Below, in pieces: positions 1 through 8,462 of a stretch of 64,000 nt of DNA; position 1 is the first letter of the stretch; every line of letters starts with the position of its first letter. This DNA comes from Porcisia hertigi. Lineage: Eukaryota; Euglenozoa; Kinetoplastea; Trypanosomatida; Trypanosomatidae. The notes beneath the pieces were generated by a model, which was given only the letters and a program-made list of their open reading frames with translations, ran no database searches and was not told the origin of the DNA. The stretch is from the NCBI RefSeq assembly GCF_017918235.1, contig NC_090595.1, forward strand, positions 1,273,001-1,337,000, in the 5' to 3' direction. A program made the position numbers and the translations under genes.

Positions 1-527
1 CCGCAGTCAGCGATGGTCTTCAGCTCGATCTGGGCCAGCATCGTGTTGCCCGGCAGGCCCTTGGTGGACTCGATGGGGGAATGATGCCACTTGTTAGCAA
101 ACGCAGCATTACCTTTACCACCCTGCCCGCCTTCCAGCAGCACAATTTCCATTCCCTCCTCATCCATGTCGTATTGCACTTCATTGGTGTCCATATCCAC
201 CACCTGAGTACCCAGCGGAAGCGGCAGCCACAAATCCTGTCCGCGTTTGCCGTGTGCCTCACGGGAGAAGCCGCAGCAGCCTGCGCCGGCGGAGATTTGG
301 CTACCCATGTCTTCGATGTGACTGAGGTCGGTGTGTTGCTTGACGCATCGGAGCATCACATTACCGCCGTTGCCGCCATTACCGCCTCCTGGGCCGGCAA
401 GCTCGTTTCCATGCTCGTGTGCCATGATGCTGGCACCATCGCCGCCAGTCCCGCTGCAAACAAGTACCTTGACGCGGTCGACGAAGCGGCGCTCCGCCCT
501 GTGCGCGCGCCAACCAGAGCGTAGCAT
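1..527 (-). CDS. Obg/CgtA-family GTPase, 5' part only (cut by window edge)
   Basis: The first 175 codons from an ATG at 525-527 are visible; the gene runs off the left edge, so there is no stop in the window. The protein shows the glycine-rich Obg fold: GGGNGGNGGNVMLRC near residue 52, then HTDLSHI, then GGQGGKGNAAFANKWHHSP and KGLPGNTMLAQIELKTIADC. The last piece is the conserved stretch just before the GTPase domain. Obg proteins are GTPases that act in large-ribosomal-subunit assembly; in eukaryotes most act in mitochondria or the nucleolus. The N-terminus (MLRSGWRAHRAERRF) is basic and lacks acidic residues until E12, so mitochondrial targeting is plausible, but this is inference. The G domain lies outside the window. 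It is the last gene of the unit here, downstream of the MTR4 helicase. Confidence 0.88.
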   Translation of the reverse strand, partial: MLRSGWRAHRAERRFVDRVKVLVCSGTGGDGASIMAHEHGNELAGPGGGNGGNGGNVMLRCVKQHTDLSHIEDMGSQISAGAGCCGFSREAHGKRGQDLWLPLPLGTQVVDMDTNEVQYDMDEEGMEIVLLEGGQGGKGNAAFANKWHHSPIESTKGLPGNTMLAQIELKTIADC

Positions 528-1168
528 GTACGGTGATATGTAAGGAGAGGGAAGGGGGTAATACTTAAAGGCATACACAGGAGACTGTAAAACCAATGTG
601 GAGCTGCGAGACTTGCGTCTCCACGGCCTTTTTACAGGATGTGGTCAGTTGTATCCCCCCTCTGTATGTGTGTGTGGGGGAAGGGGGAAAATACTAACAG
701 GAGAAAAGGAGAGAAGGACGGGAATATTTCGAAGAGGCTAGTTGAGGTCAAAGATGAGAGAGAGAGAGGGGGGGAAGGGGGGGGACGGATGCACTATATT
801 CCCTGCGTGCTGAGGCCTTCGTGTAGCAGGCCTACACGCTGCACACAGCGACCACGCTCAAGCGCACATAACACGCATAAATCAACACAATACCGGATCT
901 CTCTCTCCTCTTTTATTGCTCCTTTTATTATTCTACTTGAAGCCCGTTTTGTATGCGGAGCCCCCCCCCCCTCCCTCCCATCCCAAGAAAAACCTCCATT
1001 TGATCGCATTCCCAAGAGCGGTCAACTGCGTGAGGGGGAAGGAGAGGGATAGGGGAAGACAAGATCTGTTTATTCGAAAGAGTTGACGCGAGGTTTAGCG
1101 CCTTATACACACACACACGGACATCCCACACAAACATTCACACATCTGCCATGTTTCGCGCAACATCA
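528..1168. other. Spacer between MTR4 and Obg genes
   Basis: No coding sequence is supported. It holds the MTR4 3' UTR and the Obg 5' UTR. The plus strand is GA-rich at about 740-790, which is a pyrimidine tract in the transcribed sense and a plausible trans-splicing signal for the Obg mRNA. A C-run lies at about 960-972. Confidence 0.7.
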
Positions 1169-4036
1169 CTACAAGTACAGCGACGACGCAAACACAATAT
1201 CGCGCTTGATGAGTTGGATGCCCTTAAGGAACTTGTCGTGCAATTCGATGCTGCCGATAGCTGGCGACCGCGCCGCAGAGGCTAGCTGGCGCAGCATCTC
1301 TTCCAGGCGACGCATCATGCGCACGATCTCGCCCTCGTACGCGGTTGTCTTGCTCACGAGGTCAACGAACTTCGCCCCCTTTGCCCAGAGGTAGGTGACC
1401 TCCATGAGTGACGGCATTACCTTTTCCACTGAGCTGTTCTCTTGCATGAGTCCGCTTTCGGCGCTAACGGTGGCGATGCGAGTCACAATTTCGTTTAGGT
1501 CCTTCAGCGGCTGCTCAAACTCTTGCGGCAACAAAAAGCCGTCTGGGGTACGATGCACGTTGACAAGGCAGGACAAAAGAGCCACAATCATTTCCGTCTC
1601 CATGGAGTTCAGCACACCCTTGAAGAGAAGCTCCGTGAGCAAGATTTCGTTCTCATCCGTCGTCGTTATCTCGCACGCCACACGAGCCTTGCGGAGGATG
1701 ATGTTATCCTTGTCAATGTAGTCCAGGCGACGCAGCACACGCATCATCTGCCTCAGCTCCTCAGAGAAGACCGCCTTACCCATGCCGGCTAACTCACCTT
1801 TCACCAGCTCTAGTTGGGCCTCGAGGTCTGCCTTTCTCTTAAATTGATCAAACTCTTCTTGCAGCTCTGGCGTAGGGGATGTGGTAAGCATGTTACCCTC
1901 CAGTTGCTTCTGCAAGTTCGACACCTGTGTCTGGAGCTTACTCAGCTGAGCGTCCTCGGCGCCCATGTGGGCAGCGGTGAGTACAGGCACCTTGCTGCCG
2001 AACTGGCGCAAGAGCTTCGAGAGAATTTGCACTACCTCTGCACGCCCACGCTCCGAGTCGGGGTTTTCAGGGAGATTCGTCTTGAGCGTTGAAAGACTCT
2101 GCACGTCTGAGAAGTCGAACGTAACCGTGTACAGGTCCGCTTTCTCTGAGGTGTACTCGCTGACTGGGCATGGTGTCAAGGCGCTAGGATTCGAGACGCT
2201 CGCCTTCATGCAGATCACTGCGGCTTGGATTGAGAAAGCGCTGGCGTCGCTGAAGTCGGGGTTAGTGCTCTTCGCGGAGAATGAGCGGCAGATGCCCCAC
2301 CCAAAGTCGAGCTGGTCGGAAGCGCGGACGATATGCACAAAGCGCCCTCCCTGGACCCAGTTCTTCAGGAACTTGGGCTGTCGCAGAATCTGGTCAACCT
2401 CCGATTTCTTCTTTGCGATCATGCCTTCGCAAATCGTGTATTGCCGGAAGGCGTTCTCGTGAGGCACGTTGATCTCGTCGATGGACTTGCGCAGAACGGC
2501 TTCCTTCTCTTCCAACGCTGGCTTGTTACGCAGTCGCTGGAACTGCGAGAAGCTGCGCTTCATCATGAACTCAGGATCGACGTCCTCAACACGCAACAGG
2601 TTCAGAACCATATTGTACGTCAGGTGGAAGCTGCTGAGCAGCACGTCAGCACCACCGCCGGTCAGCTGCTTCAGCATGTCGGGCTCCACTGCTTCATCCA
2701 CCATAGCGATGACAACGCCGACGCGGTCGAGACCACGACGACCGGCGCGCCCTGACATCTGAATATACTCGCCGCCAGTGAGGTAGCGGTTTTTCTCGCC
2801 ATCGAACTTCTTGACAGCGGTGAAGACCACCGTACGGGCCGGCATGTTCAGACCCATGGAAAAGGTCTCCGTAGAAAACAGAACCTTGACCAGACCCGCC
2901 TGGAAGAGAATCTCGACAACCTCCTTCAGAATTGGAAGAAGTCCGGAGTGATGAATGCCGACACCACGCTTCAGGAGTGGGAGAAGATGCTCAATCGCGG
3001 GCAGTTTCCGGTCCTCTTCCGCCAGCGACTCCATAGCGTTGCTGAACACCTCCATCACGAGCGCATCCTCTTCTGTGTTATTAAAGTTCAGCCGCGAGAG
3101 GGCGAGGGCGTTGCGCTCACACTCCGCCTTGGCGAAGGAAAAGACGATCACAGGGTACATGTTGCGGTCCATCACAAGCTTCACAATCTCCATCATAGAT
3201 TGCGAGGAGCCGCCACGGCTTCGACCGCCGGCGCTGCCGCCCTTGTTCCCGCGCGGGCCTCCCGTGGCGCCATTGCCCGGGCCGGTTGCACTCGCACCGT
3301 TGGCACCGCCCTCCGCCCCCATTGACGTCATTGCCTTGCTGAAGTTGTCATCGCGAAATTTGCCCTTTTCATCTACAATGAGAAAGATGCCGTCGGCCCC
3401 AGCCGGGTACAGGTAGTGCTGCAGAGGCACTGGCCTGTAATCTGTGTGAATGACGTGAACTTTTGTGGTAGGATGGATGCTCTCCACCCAGTCCGCAAAC
3501 TCGCGCGCGTTTGGGATGGTGGCGGAGAGGAACACGTACTGGCATCCTTCTGGGAGCAGGCTGATCGTCTCTTCCCACACCACGCCACGAGACTTGTCGC
3601 GCATGTAGTGCACCTCATCGAAGACAACGCAACCGACTTCGCGCAGCATTTCCGTTCCGCGGTACAACATGCTACGAAGGATCTCCGTTGTCATGACGAG
3701 ACAGTCAGAGTCTGGCTTAATGGTGGTGTCGCCGGTCATGAGACCGACGGAGTCGAATTTCTCGGAGAATTCTCGAAACTTTTGGTTGCTGAGTGCCTTG
3801 ATGGGGGAGGTGTAGATGACACGTTTCTTCTCTCGAAGTGCCTTGGCGATGGCGTAGAGCGCCACGGTGGTCTTACCTGCCGACGTGTGCGCCGAAACGA
3901 GGACGCTGTCGCTGTTCTCGAGAGCGTCAATACTCGCTTTCTGAAACGTATCGAGCTCATAGGGGAAGGTAATGGCTGGGTCGACCTCCCGGCGTGCGCG
4001 CTTTTCGGCCGGCTCGTTCTCACGGGTATCCGACAT
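1169..4036 (-). CDS. MTR4: MTR4-type DExH RNA helicase (nuclear exosome cofactor)
   Basis: A 955-residue SKI2-family helicase. Visible in order: Walker A AHTSAGKTT (about 49-57), motif Ia TSPIKALSNQKF, motif II DEVH (140-143) followed by YMRDKSRG, motif III LSATIPN, the second RecA domain ending in QMSGRAGRRG, then an arch-like segment and a C-terminal DSHCT region with long helices. MTR4 unwinds RNA and feeds it to the nuclear exosome for rRNA trimming and RNA decay. The length suits MTR4 rather than SKI2, which is usually longer. A glycine/serine/asparagine-rich insert of about 45 residues sits near 240-285 between the RecA domains. Start ATG at 4034-4036. RRP41, a core exosome subunit, lies two genes upstream. 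Confidence 0.93.
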   Translation of the reverse strand: MSDTRENEPAEKRARREVDPAITFPYELDTFQKASIDALENSDSVLVSAHTSAGKTTVALYAIAKALREKKRVIYTSPIKALSNQKFREFSEKFDSVGLMTGDTTIKPDSDCLVMTTEILRSMLYRGTEMLREVGCVVFDEVHYMRDKSRGVVWEETISLLPEGCQYVFLSATIPNAREFADWVESIHPTTKVHVIHTDYRPVPLQHYLYPAGADGIFLIVDEKGKFRDDNFSKAMTSMGAEGGANGASATGPGNGATGGPRGNKGGSAGGRSRGGSSQSMMEIVKLVMDRNMYPVIVFSFAKAECERNALALSRLNFNNTEEDALVMEVFSNAMESLAEEDRKLPAIEHLLPLLKRGVGIHHSGLLPILKEVVEILFQAGLVKVLFSTETFSMGLNMPARTVVFTAVKKFDGEKNRYLTGGEYIQMSGRAGRRGLDRVGVVIAMVDEAVEPDMLKQLTGGGADVLLSSFHLTYNMVLNLLRVEDVDPEFMMKRSFSQFQRLRNKPALEEKEAVLRKSIDEINVPHENAFRQYTICEGMIAKKKSEVDQILRQPKFLKNWVQGGRFVHIVRASDQLDFGWGICRSFSAKSTNPDFSDASAFSIQAAVICMKASVSNPSALTPCPVSEYTSEKADLYTVTFDFSDVQSLSTLKTNLPENPDSERGRAEVVQILSKLLRQFGSKVPVLTAAHMGAEDAQLSKLQTQVSNLQKQLEGNMLTTSPTPELQEEFDQFKRKADLEAQLELVKGELAGMGKAVFSEELRQMMRVLRRLDYIDKDNIILRKARVACEITTTDENEILLTELLFKGVLNSMETEMIVALLSCLVNVHRTPDGFLLPQEFEQPLKDLNEIVTRIATVSAESGLMQENSSVEKVMPSLMEVTYLWAKGAKFVDLVSKTTAYEGEIVRMMRRLEEMLRQLASAARSPAIGSIELHDKFLKGIQLIKRDIVFASSLYL

Positions 4037-4695
4037 TTTGTAAAACCGTAGGCTTGACTTTGGGATCTCACAATGTGTATCGTGTGTGTGTGGGTATAAC
4101 GGAGATCACACAGTATTAGAGTATGGAGGACAGGGGCGATGCACCCAGGTGCAGATGAGGGGGTATGCTTGACCTCGTGTGCGTGAGTGCACCTATAATA
4201 GGCAAGGGATGGATTGAAGGAGTGGGGAGGGGGGACAGCTTCGGGTAGTGGTGCGCCCTCCTTTTCTTTCCGCCACACCAAATAGTGGATACGATTCGTC
4301 GAGAAGCAATTTGTCCACGCCCACTCCCACTCGCGGACATTCTCATTCAATGCTTCTCTTACGTTCATATATATGTATATATTTGCATGCGTGTGTGTGT
4401 TTGTGTGTGAGTGTGTGCGGCGGCTGTCGAGACAGCCACAATGCTGTTAAGCGAGGGGCCAGAGGAAACAACAATAACAAAAAAATGAGCAGCGAATGCG
4501 CGGAGGTCGCGTGCGCCCTCTTGCCTTTATTTCGGTGCGGCGAGCAGCGGGTCGCAGCGACACGCATGCCTGTGTGCGCGTCGCCATGAGGGGGGTTTCA
4601 AGAGTTTGTAGAAAGGGTATACATTTCTCAACTCTCCCCCTCCCCTCTTTATTGCCAAGGTACTTGTGCTGTGGTCTTGATTGCTTTCCAGGGCA
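4037..4695. other. Spacer between GPx-like and MTR4 genes
   Basis: No coding sequence is supported. It contains a purine-rich plus-strand stretch at 4195-4245 (pyrimidine tract in the transcript) leading to a candidate splice acceptor for MTR4, and a GT-rich microsatellite at about 4385-4420. Confidence 0.65.
4193..4194 (-). promoter_or_regulatory. Candidate spliced-leader acceptor AG for MTR4
   Basis: In the minus sense a C/T-rich tract (about 4240 down to 4200) is followed by TATTATAG; the AG is at 4193-4194. It would give a 5' UTR of roughly 156 nt. This is inferred from the tract-plus-first-AG pattern of trypanosomatids; later AGs could be used. Confidence 0.35.
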
Positions 4696-5154
4696 CTACA
4701 AGACACACTCGATGGACTGTCGGAGCGTGTCCATGGTGCAACCAGGCTCCAGCTTACGGCACGGCACACCGCTTCGGTCGCACAGGTACTTCGTGTAGTT
4801 CCACATAGGGGCTCCCTGTTGTGCCCGTAGCAACTGGAACAGCGGGTCAGCTGAGGGATTTTTCACGTTGATCCGGTCGAAGACAGGAAAGAGCAAGCCA
4901 AGGTCTTGGCTCCACTGTGCGATTTCTGCATTGCTGAGCGGCTCTTGGTTAGCAAACTGATGGCACGGGAATGCAAGAACGGTGAACTTGCGTGGGCCGT
5001 ACGTTTCTTGAACCCGATTTAGCATGTCGATATTCATGGGTGTGAAGCTGCACTGCGACGCCGTGTTCACAAGGAGTGTCACATAACCTGAGTACTTTTG
5101 GAGTAAGATGGTCTTGCCACCCTGCACGGCGCTGTAAGTAAAGATGGATGCCAT
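4696..5154 (-). CDS. Glutathione-peroxidase-like / tryparedoxin-peroxidase-like protein, divergent
   Basis: A 152-residue thiol peroxidase of the GPx fold. The peroxidatic cysteine is C35 in NTASQCSFTP, the partner glutamine is Q70 in FPCHQFANQEP, and tryptophan and asparagine are W118-N119 in MWNYTKYL, so the catalytic tetrad looks complete. In trypanosomatid tryparedoxin-dependent GPx enzymes a resolving cysteine normally sits in a segment like FVCTKFKAEF; here the matching segment is AQWSQDLGLLFP, with serine. Extra cysteines lie at 125, 132, 139 and 150. The start was set at ATG 5152-5154 because MASIFTYSA aligns with the usual N-terminus; an open frame extends 59 codons upstream and encodes a hydrophobic stretch just before this Met (VSVRLLLLVM), so a longer, membrane-targeted form cannot be excluded. 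Confidence 0.85.
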   Translation of the reverse strand: MASIFTYSAVQGGKTILLQKYSGYVTLLVNTASQCSFTPMNIDMLNRVQETYGPRKFTVLAFPCHQFANQEPLSNAEIAQWSQDLGLLFPVFDRINVKNPSADPLFQLLRAQQGAPMWNYTKYLCDRSGVPCRKLEPGCTMDTLRQSIECVL

Positions 5155-5906
5155 GACCAGAAGGAGAAGTCTCACAGACACACAATGCTGAATGTGTGCT
5201 ATCAGGTGGCAGGGAAGGGGGAGGGGGTGGGGAAAGACGAGGCGCAGAAACTCGACGCCGCTGTGCACGACAGAGACTTTAGCGAGGAGTTTCTGTCTTG
5301 TGGTGCGATTCTGCCTAACAACGTACACCACTCGTATGCATCGACAAAGGGGAGGAGGGAGGAGGAGGAGGGGATATCCAGAAAAAACACACGTGACCGT
5401 GCAGACATGGAGAACAAGAAGGGATGTGGGAGCTCGTCATCCGTCCACATCCGGGGAGGGAGGGAGGGAGAGGGGCGAACGATGGGAACGGAAACAAAAA
5501 AAACCTGTAGCGCCACAGACTCCATTGCCGACGAAAAGAACAAGAGTGGGGCGTCGCTTGCCAAACGTCGTGAGGAGCACTTTGCTATTGTTGCGTGACA
5601 GGAAAGGTTTGCTTTTTGCTTCTGCAGCGTGAATGACGTGATCTCACCCAACGGCGCTTACGCGCTTTTCACCTCCTCTGTGCAGTTTACTGCCATTGGA
5701 GTCGAAGAAAAATGCGAGAGTTTTTACTCGAACGGTTAGTGCAACAAGGGCTGCGGCAAACCCAGTGACAAAGAGAGAGAGGAAGCGGGGAGGTGAGGGC
5801 CGGTAGGAGATACCTGGCATCAGGTGGCAAAACCCAAAGTAGGGTGTAATTAAGACACTTGATGAGCTGCTGCTGCTGCTGCTGCTACTGACACAACACA
5901 ATGCGG
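5155..5906. other. Spacer between RRP41 and GPx-like genes
   Basis: No coding sequence is supported. The plus strand is purine-rich at 5345-5480 (pyrimidine-rich transcript). A short GCT trinucleotide repeat of about seven units lies at 5866-5886, just 3' of the RRP41 stop. Confidence 0.65.
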
Positions 5907-6647
5907 CTAGTTTTGTAGTGTCAAAACCTTCTTCGCGTGTTCCTCCAGTGCTTTTCGAATTGTTGTCTCGAAGAGCTCCTTGGCAGCCTGCACCGCGCAC
6001 TCGAGCAGCCGCTTGGCTGACTCTGGAAGCAAACGCGAGGTGGTTTCTAGCCAAATGATATTTCGCGTGTCGTGTCCTGTGAATGCCGCCGCAATCACTG
6101 GGCACTGAGAGCGCAGTTCGTCATTTGTCAAGTCTACCAGCATTTGCTCGTCTAACAGTCCTACATTGATGCAGCACACCGCGTCCCGCATGGCGATGTT
6201 CGCGTCAATTAGGGCTAGGCACGCAGCGTTGATGCACGCAATCTTTTCGTTTCCATCCTTCTGAAGGACCTCGACGTACATGTGAATCTGTGAGTTAGGG
6301 TATTGGGAGAGGAGGATGAGGGAGCGGGCCACTTGAACCACGGCGGCGCTGATGTCTTCCGAGAGTTTGTTACGCCGCTGCGGATTGCGACGGTTTTCCC
6401 CCGCAAAAGCGGCGACAGCCACCTCGCACGTGACGAGCGCCTTATCGCTCTTGGCTTCTTGCTTGTGAAGCGACTCTCGTGGCCCAAAGACGGAGGCGCA
6501 AACTTTCGATTGCCCAAGCGTCACGTCGCAACTGCCGTCACTGGCGGAAAGCGTGCCGAATGCGATGACCATGCGCCGCGCCTCCAGCGGACGGCGTCCG
6601 TCCTGTCGAAGACCCGCTGGACTAACGTACTCCTTTTGACGAGACAT
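5907..6647 (-). CDS. RRP41: Exosome ring subunit RRP41-like (RNase PH fold)
   Basis: A 246-residue RNase PH-type exosome subunit. The N-terminus reads SPAGLRQDGRRPLEARRM, the hallmark of RRP41/SKI6, followed by GTLSASDGSCDVTLGQSKVCASVFGP and the core RSLILLSQYPNSQIHMYVEVLQ...NAACLALIDANIAMRD. Eukaryotic RRP41 is normally a non-catalytic member of the six-subunit ring that channels RNA to RRP44/RRP6. Trypanosomes have two RRP41-like proteins (A and B) and the sequence alone does not let me decide which this is. Start ATG at 6645-6647; an open frame extends 51 codons further upstream but is low in quality and lacks conservation features. A MTR4-type helicase lies two genes downstream. Confidence 0.88.
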   Translation of the reverse strand: MSRQKEYVSPAGLRQDGRRPLEARRMVIAFGTLSASDGSCDVTLGQSKVCASVFGPRESLHKQEAKSDKALVTCEVAVAAFAGENRRNPQRRNKLSEDISAAVVQVARSLILLSQYPNSQIHMYVEVLQKDGNEKIACINAACLALIDANIAMRDAVCCINVGLLDEQMLVDLTNDELRSQCPVIAAAFTGHDTRNIIWLETTSRLLPESAKRLLECAVQAAKELFETTIRKALEEHAKKVLTLQN

Positions 6648-7217
6648 TTGCCGGTTCGTTTCGCTTCTTGTGTTGTTCCTCTTTTCTTTGCCATGAACAG
6701 AGATGTTTGCAGCTCGCGCAAAGAGAGTGGGTGGGGCGGGGAAGCAACGGAGTGAGGCACAGCGCGATGGAGGTGCATAGAGAGCAGTTGAAGGAAGCAA
6801 ACAAAAAGGTTTGTAGGAGGATGGAGGAGGAGGAAAGGAAGCGATGCGTCGCTACGAGCATGCTGGGTTCCCTGTAACTTTTTCGTTCAGGAAAGTGAGG
6901 TGGAGGAAAAGGAAGAGCCGCCAACAACGTAGAGGGGCGCATGTCATGGGCCATACTGAGGAAAGGAATAGAGTGGTGCTTCAGACTCAAGGTCGAATTG
7001 CGTGCGTGTGGTGTGTGTGTGTGTGTGTGTATGTAGGGGTGTCTGAATGACCGAAGCAGATCGTTTTGCAGATGAAAAAAAGAGGAGAGATGCGTTCAAA
7101 AAATATCGATATTTTCCTTTTTTATTTGCCATTTCGGTGTTTGATGTTAGCCGTTGTGCAACAATCGCAAATAAACGCCCTCTGCGCGTAAAATAGTTTT
7201 TTTTGGAGTTGTGTCGC
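6648..7217. other. Spacer between 76-aa gene and RRP41
   Basis: No coding sequence is supported. It holds a purine-rich plus-strand tract at 6790-6850, a GT microsatellite at about 7006-7032, and AT-rich sequence at 7075-7205. Confidence 0.65.
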
Positions 7218-7448
7218 TCATCTCACATCACCATCATCATCGTCCCGAGATGCAGTTTCTGTCTGGATACCGAGAATACAATGAACGTGTGCCCTTGTGC
7301 AGTTCTGATGTTGGGCGATCAGGTCAATCAGTTCATCCGCGAGGTCTTTTGCGACGTTGTAGCGGTGTAAAAGCTCTGCAAGTGGCAACGTTGACAGCTC
7401 CCACCACAGCAACTGGTATGGCGTTGCGTTTTCATCTTCGGATGGCAT
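7218..7448 (-). CDS. Small hypothetical protein, 76 residues
   Basis: I do not recognise this protein. From ATG 7446-7448 it reads MPSEDENATPYQLLWWELST and continues with a regular amphipathic stretch (LPLAELLHRYNVAKDLADELIDLIAQHQN) that looks like two helices, ending in an acidic tail (RDDDDGDVR). It has no signal peptide or membrane segment. The start is supported by context: in the minus sense two long C/T tracts are followed by a first AG at 7494-7495, and this ATG is the first one after that site. The open frame begins 24 codons earlier but those codons would lie in the pyrimidine tract. It could still be a chance ORF; the helix-like composition and start context favour a gene. Confidence 0.5.
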   Translation of the reverse strand: MPSEDENATPYQLLWWELSTLPLAELLHRYNVAKDLADELIDLIAQHQNCTRAHVHCILGIQTETASRDDDDGDVR

Positions 7449-8462
7449 ACACCGTGTGTTTTTCGTTGGCGCGAGGTGGTGCTCAAGGCGTTTCTTGTGG
7501 AGGGGGGGGGGGGTAAACAAAAAAGGGAGAAAAGGCGAGGCGGGGAGAAAGGGTTGTCAGCGACGAGGGGGGGGGGACAGCAAAAAAAAAGAAAATGAGC
7601 AAATCTGGGAATTGAAACCCTCCCGTTGCTTCTCTGGATCGTCACGCCCCCACTGAGGTGTTCGTGTAGAACGTACCTTCGAGGTGAGCAGCGGGGGCAG
7701 GGGTGGCTGTCACTCATGTCCTACATCATTCTTCTTACACCTCATGTATGCCACCAAGGAGGAAAGGGTCTGCGCCTTCGCGTAACATCATCAGACTAGC
7801 ACACGAGCATCTCCGAGTCTGATGAAAACGGGGACAGGAGGAGATGGACAGTATTTCCAGTGGTTTTCATCATCGTGCACGTGCATCCAGGGAGGGCTGT
7901 GTGATGAGGACGTACAGTGCAACAGGTATAGAGCAACGATAGAAGTGAGATCAATAATGAAGGGAACTCCCGCCCAGAGCATAAAGAACAGACCTACAAA
8001 CACCCTCACACACACACACACACACAGATGCCACACGGGATAGTCATGGTGGACAACAAAAGGAGAACATATATATGTGTATATATATACGCATAGATAT
8101 ATACATGCACACCAACAGATGCACATCCATGAATGGGTCGTGCGTGGACAAGGGAGATGAGAACGACACCACAGCGCAGCAAACTTAAGCGTACAGCTAA
8201 CAAACAAGGTGGATGGTGTACGTGCATGTAGTTGTGGCGGATGATTGTGTGTGTGTGTATGTGTGTGTGTGTGTGTGCGTGCGTGCCTGTGTGTGTGGAG
8301 AGAGGGGGGTGGGGGAATCTGAACGAGAGTACTTTGTCTCAGCCCCCTCCGCTCTCCCACCCTTCAGTGTTTCCACATCACGTGTCGAGCGAATGGTGCG
8401 CTGGGCGGAAGAGGAGCAGGTGCAGTTCTACCCCACACAGGGTGATCGGCACATGACTGGCG
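7449..8462. other. Spacer of 1 kb between AP-2 mu and the 76-aa gene
   Basis: No coding sequence is supported. It contains G-runs at about 7501-7513 and 7568-7577, a CA repeat at about 8009-8028, TA/CA-rich sequence at 8070-8115 and a GT repeat at 8246-8278. Most of it is probably the AP-2 mu 3' UTR. Confidence 0.65.
7494..7495 (-). promoter_or_regulatory. Candidate spliced-leader acceptor AG for the 76-aa gene
   Basis: In the minus sense, C/T-rich tracts (from about 7590 down to 7500, including two C-runs) precede CCACAAG; AG is at 7494-7495. The first ATG downstream is that of the 76-codon ORF, 46 nt away. Pattern-based inference. Confidence 0.35.

Noticed and set aside
7600-7625. tRNA-like TTGAAACCC words
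   Set aside because: No cloverleaf or B-box/A-box spacing could be built around them, on either strand.
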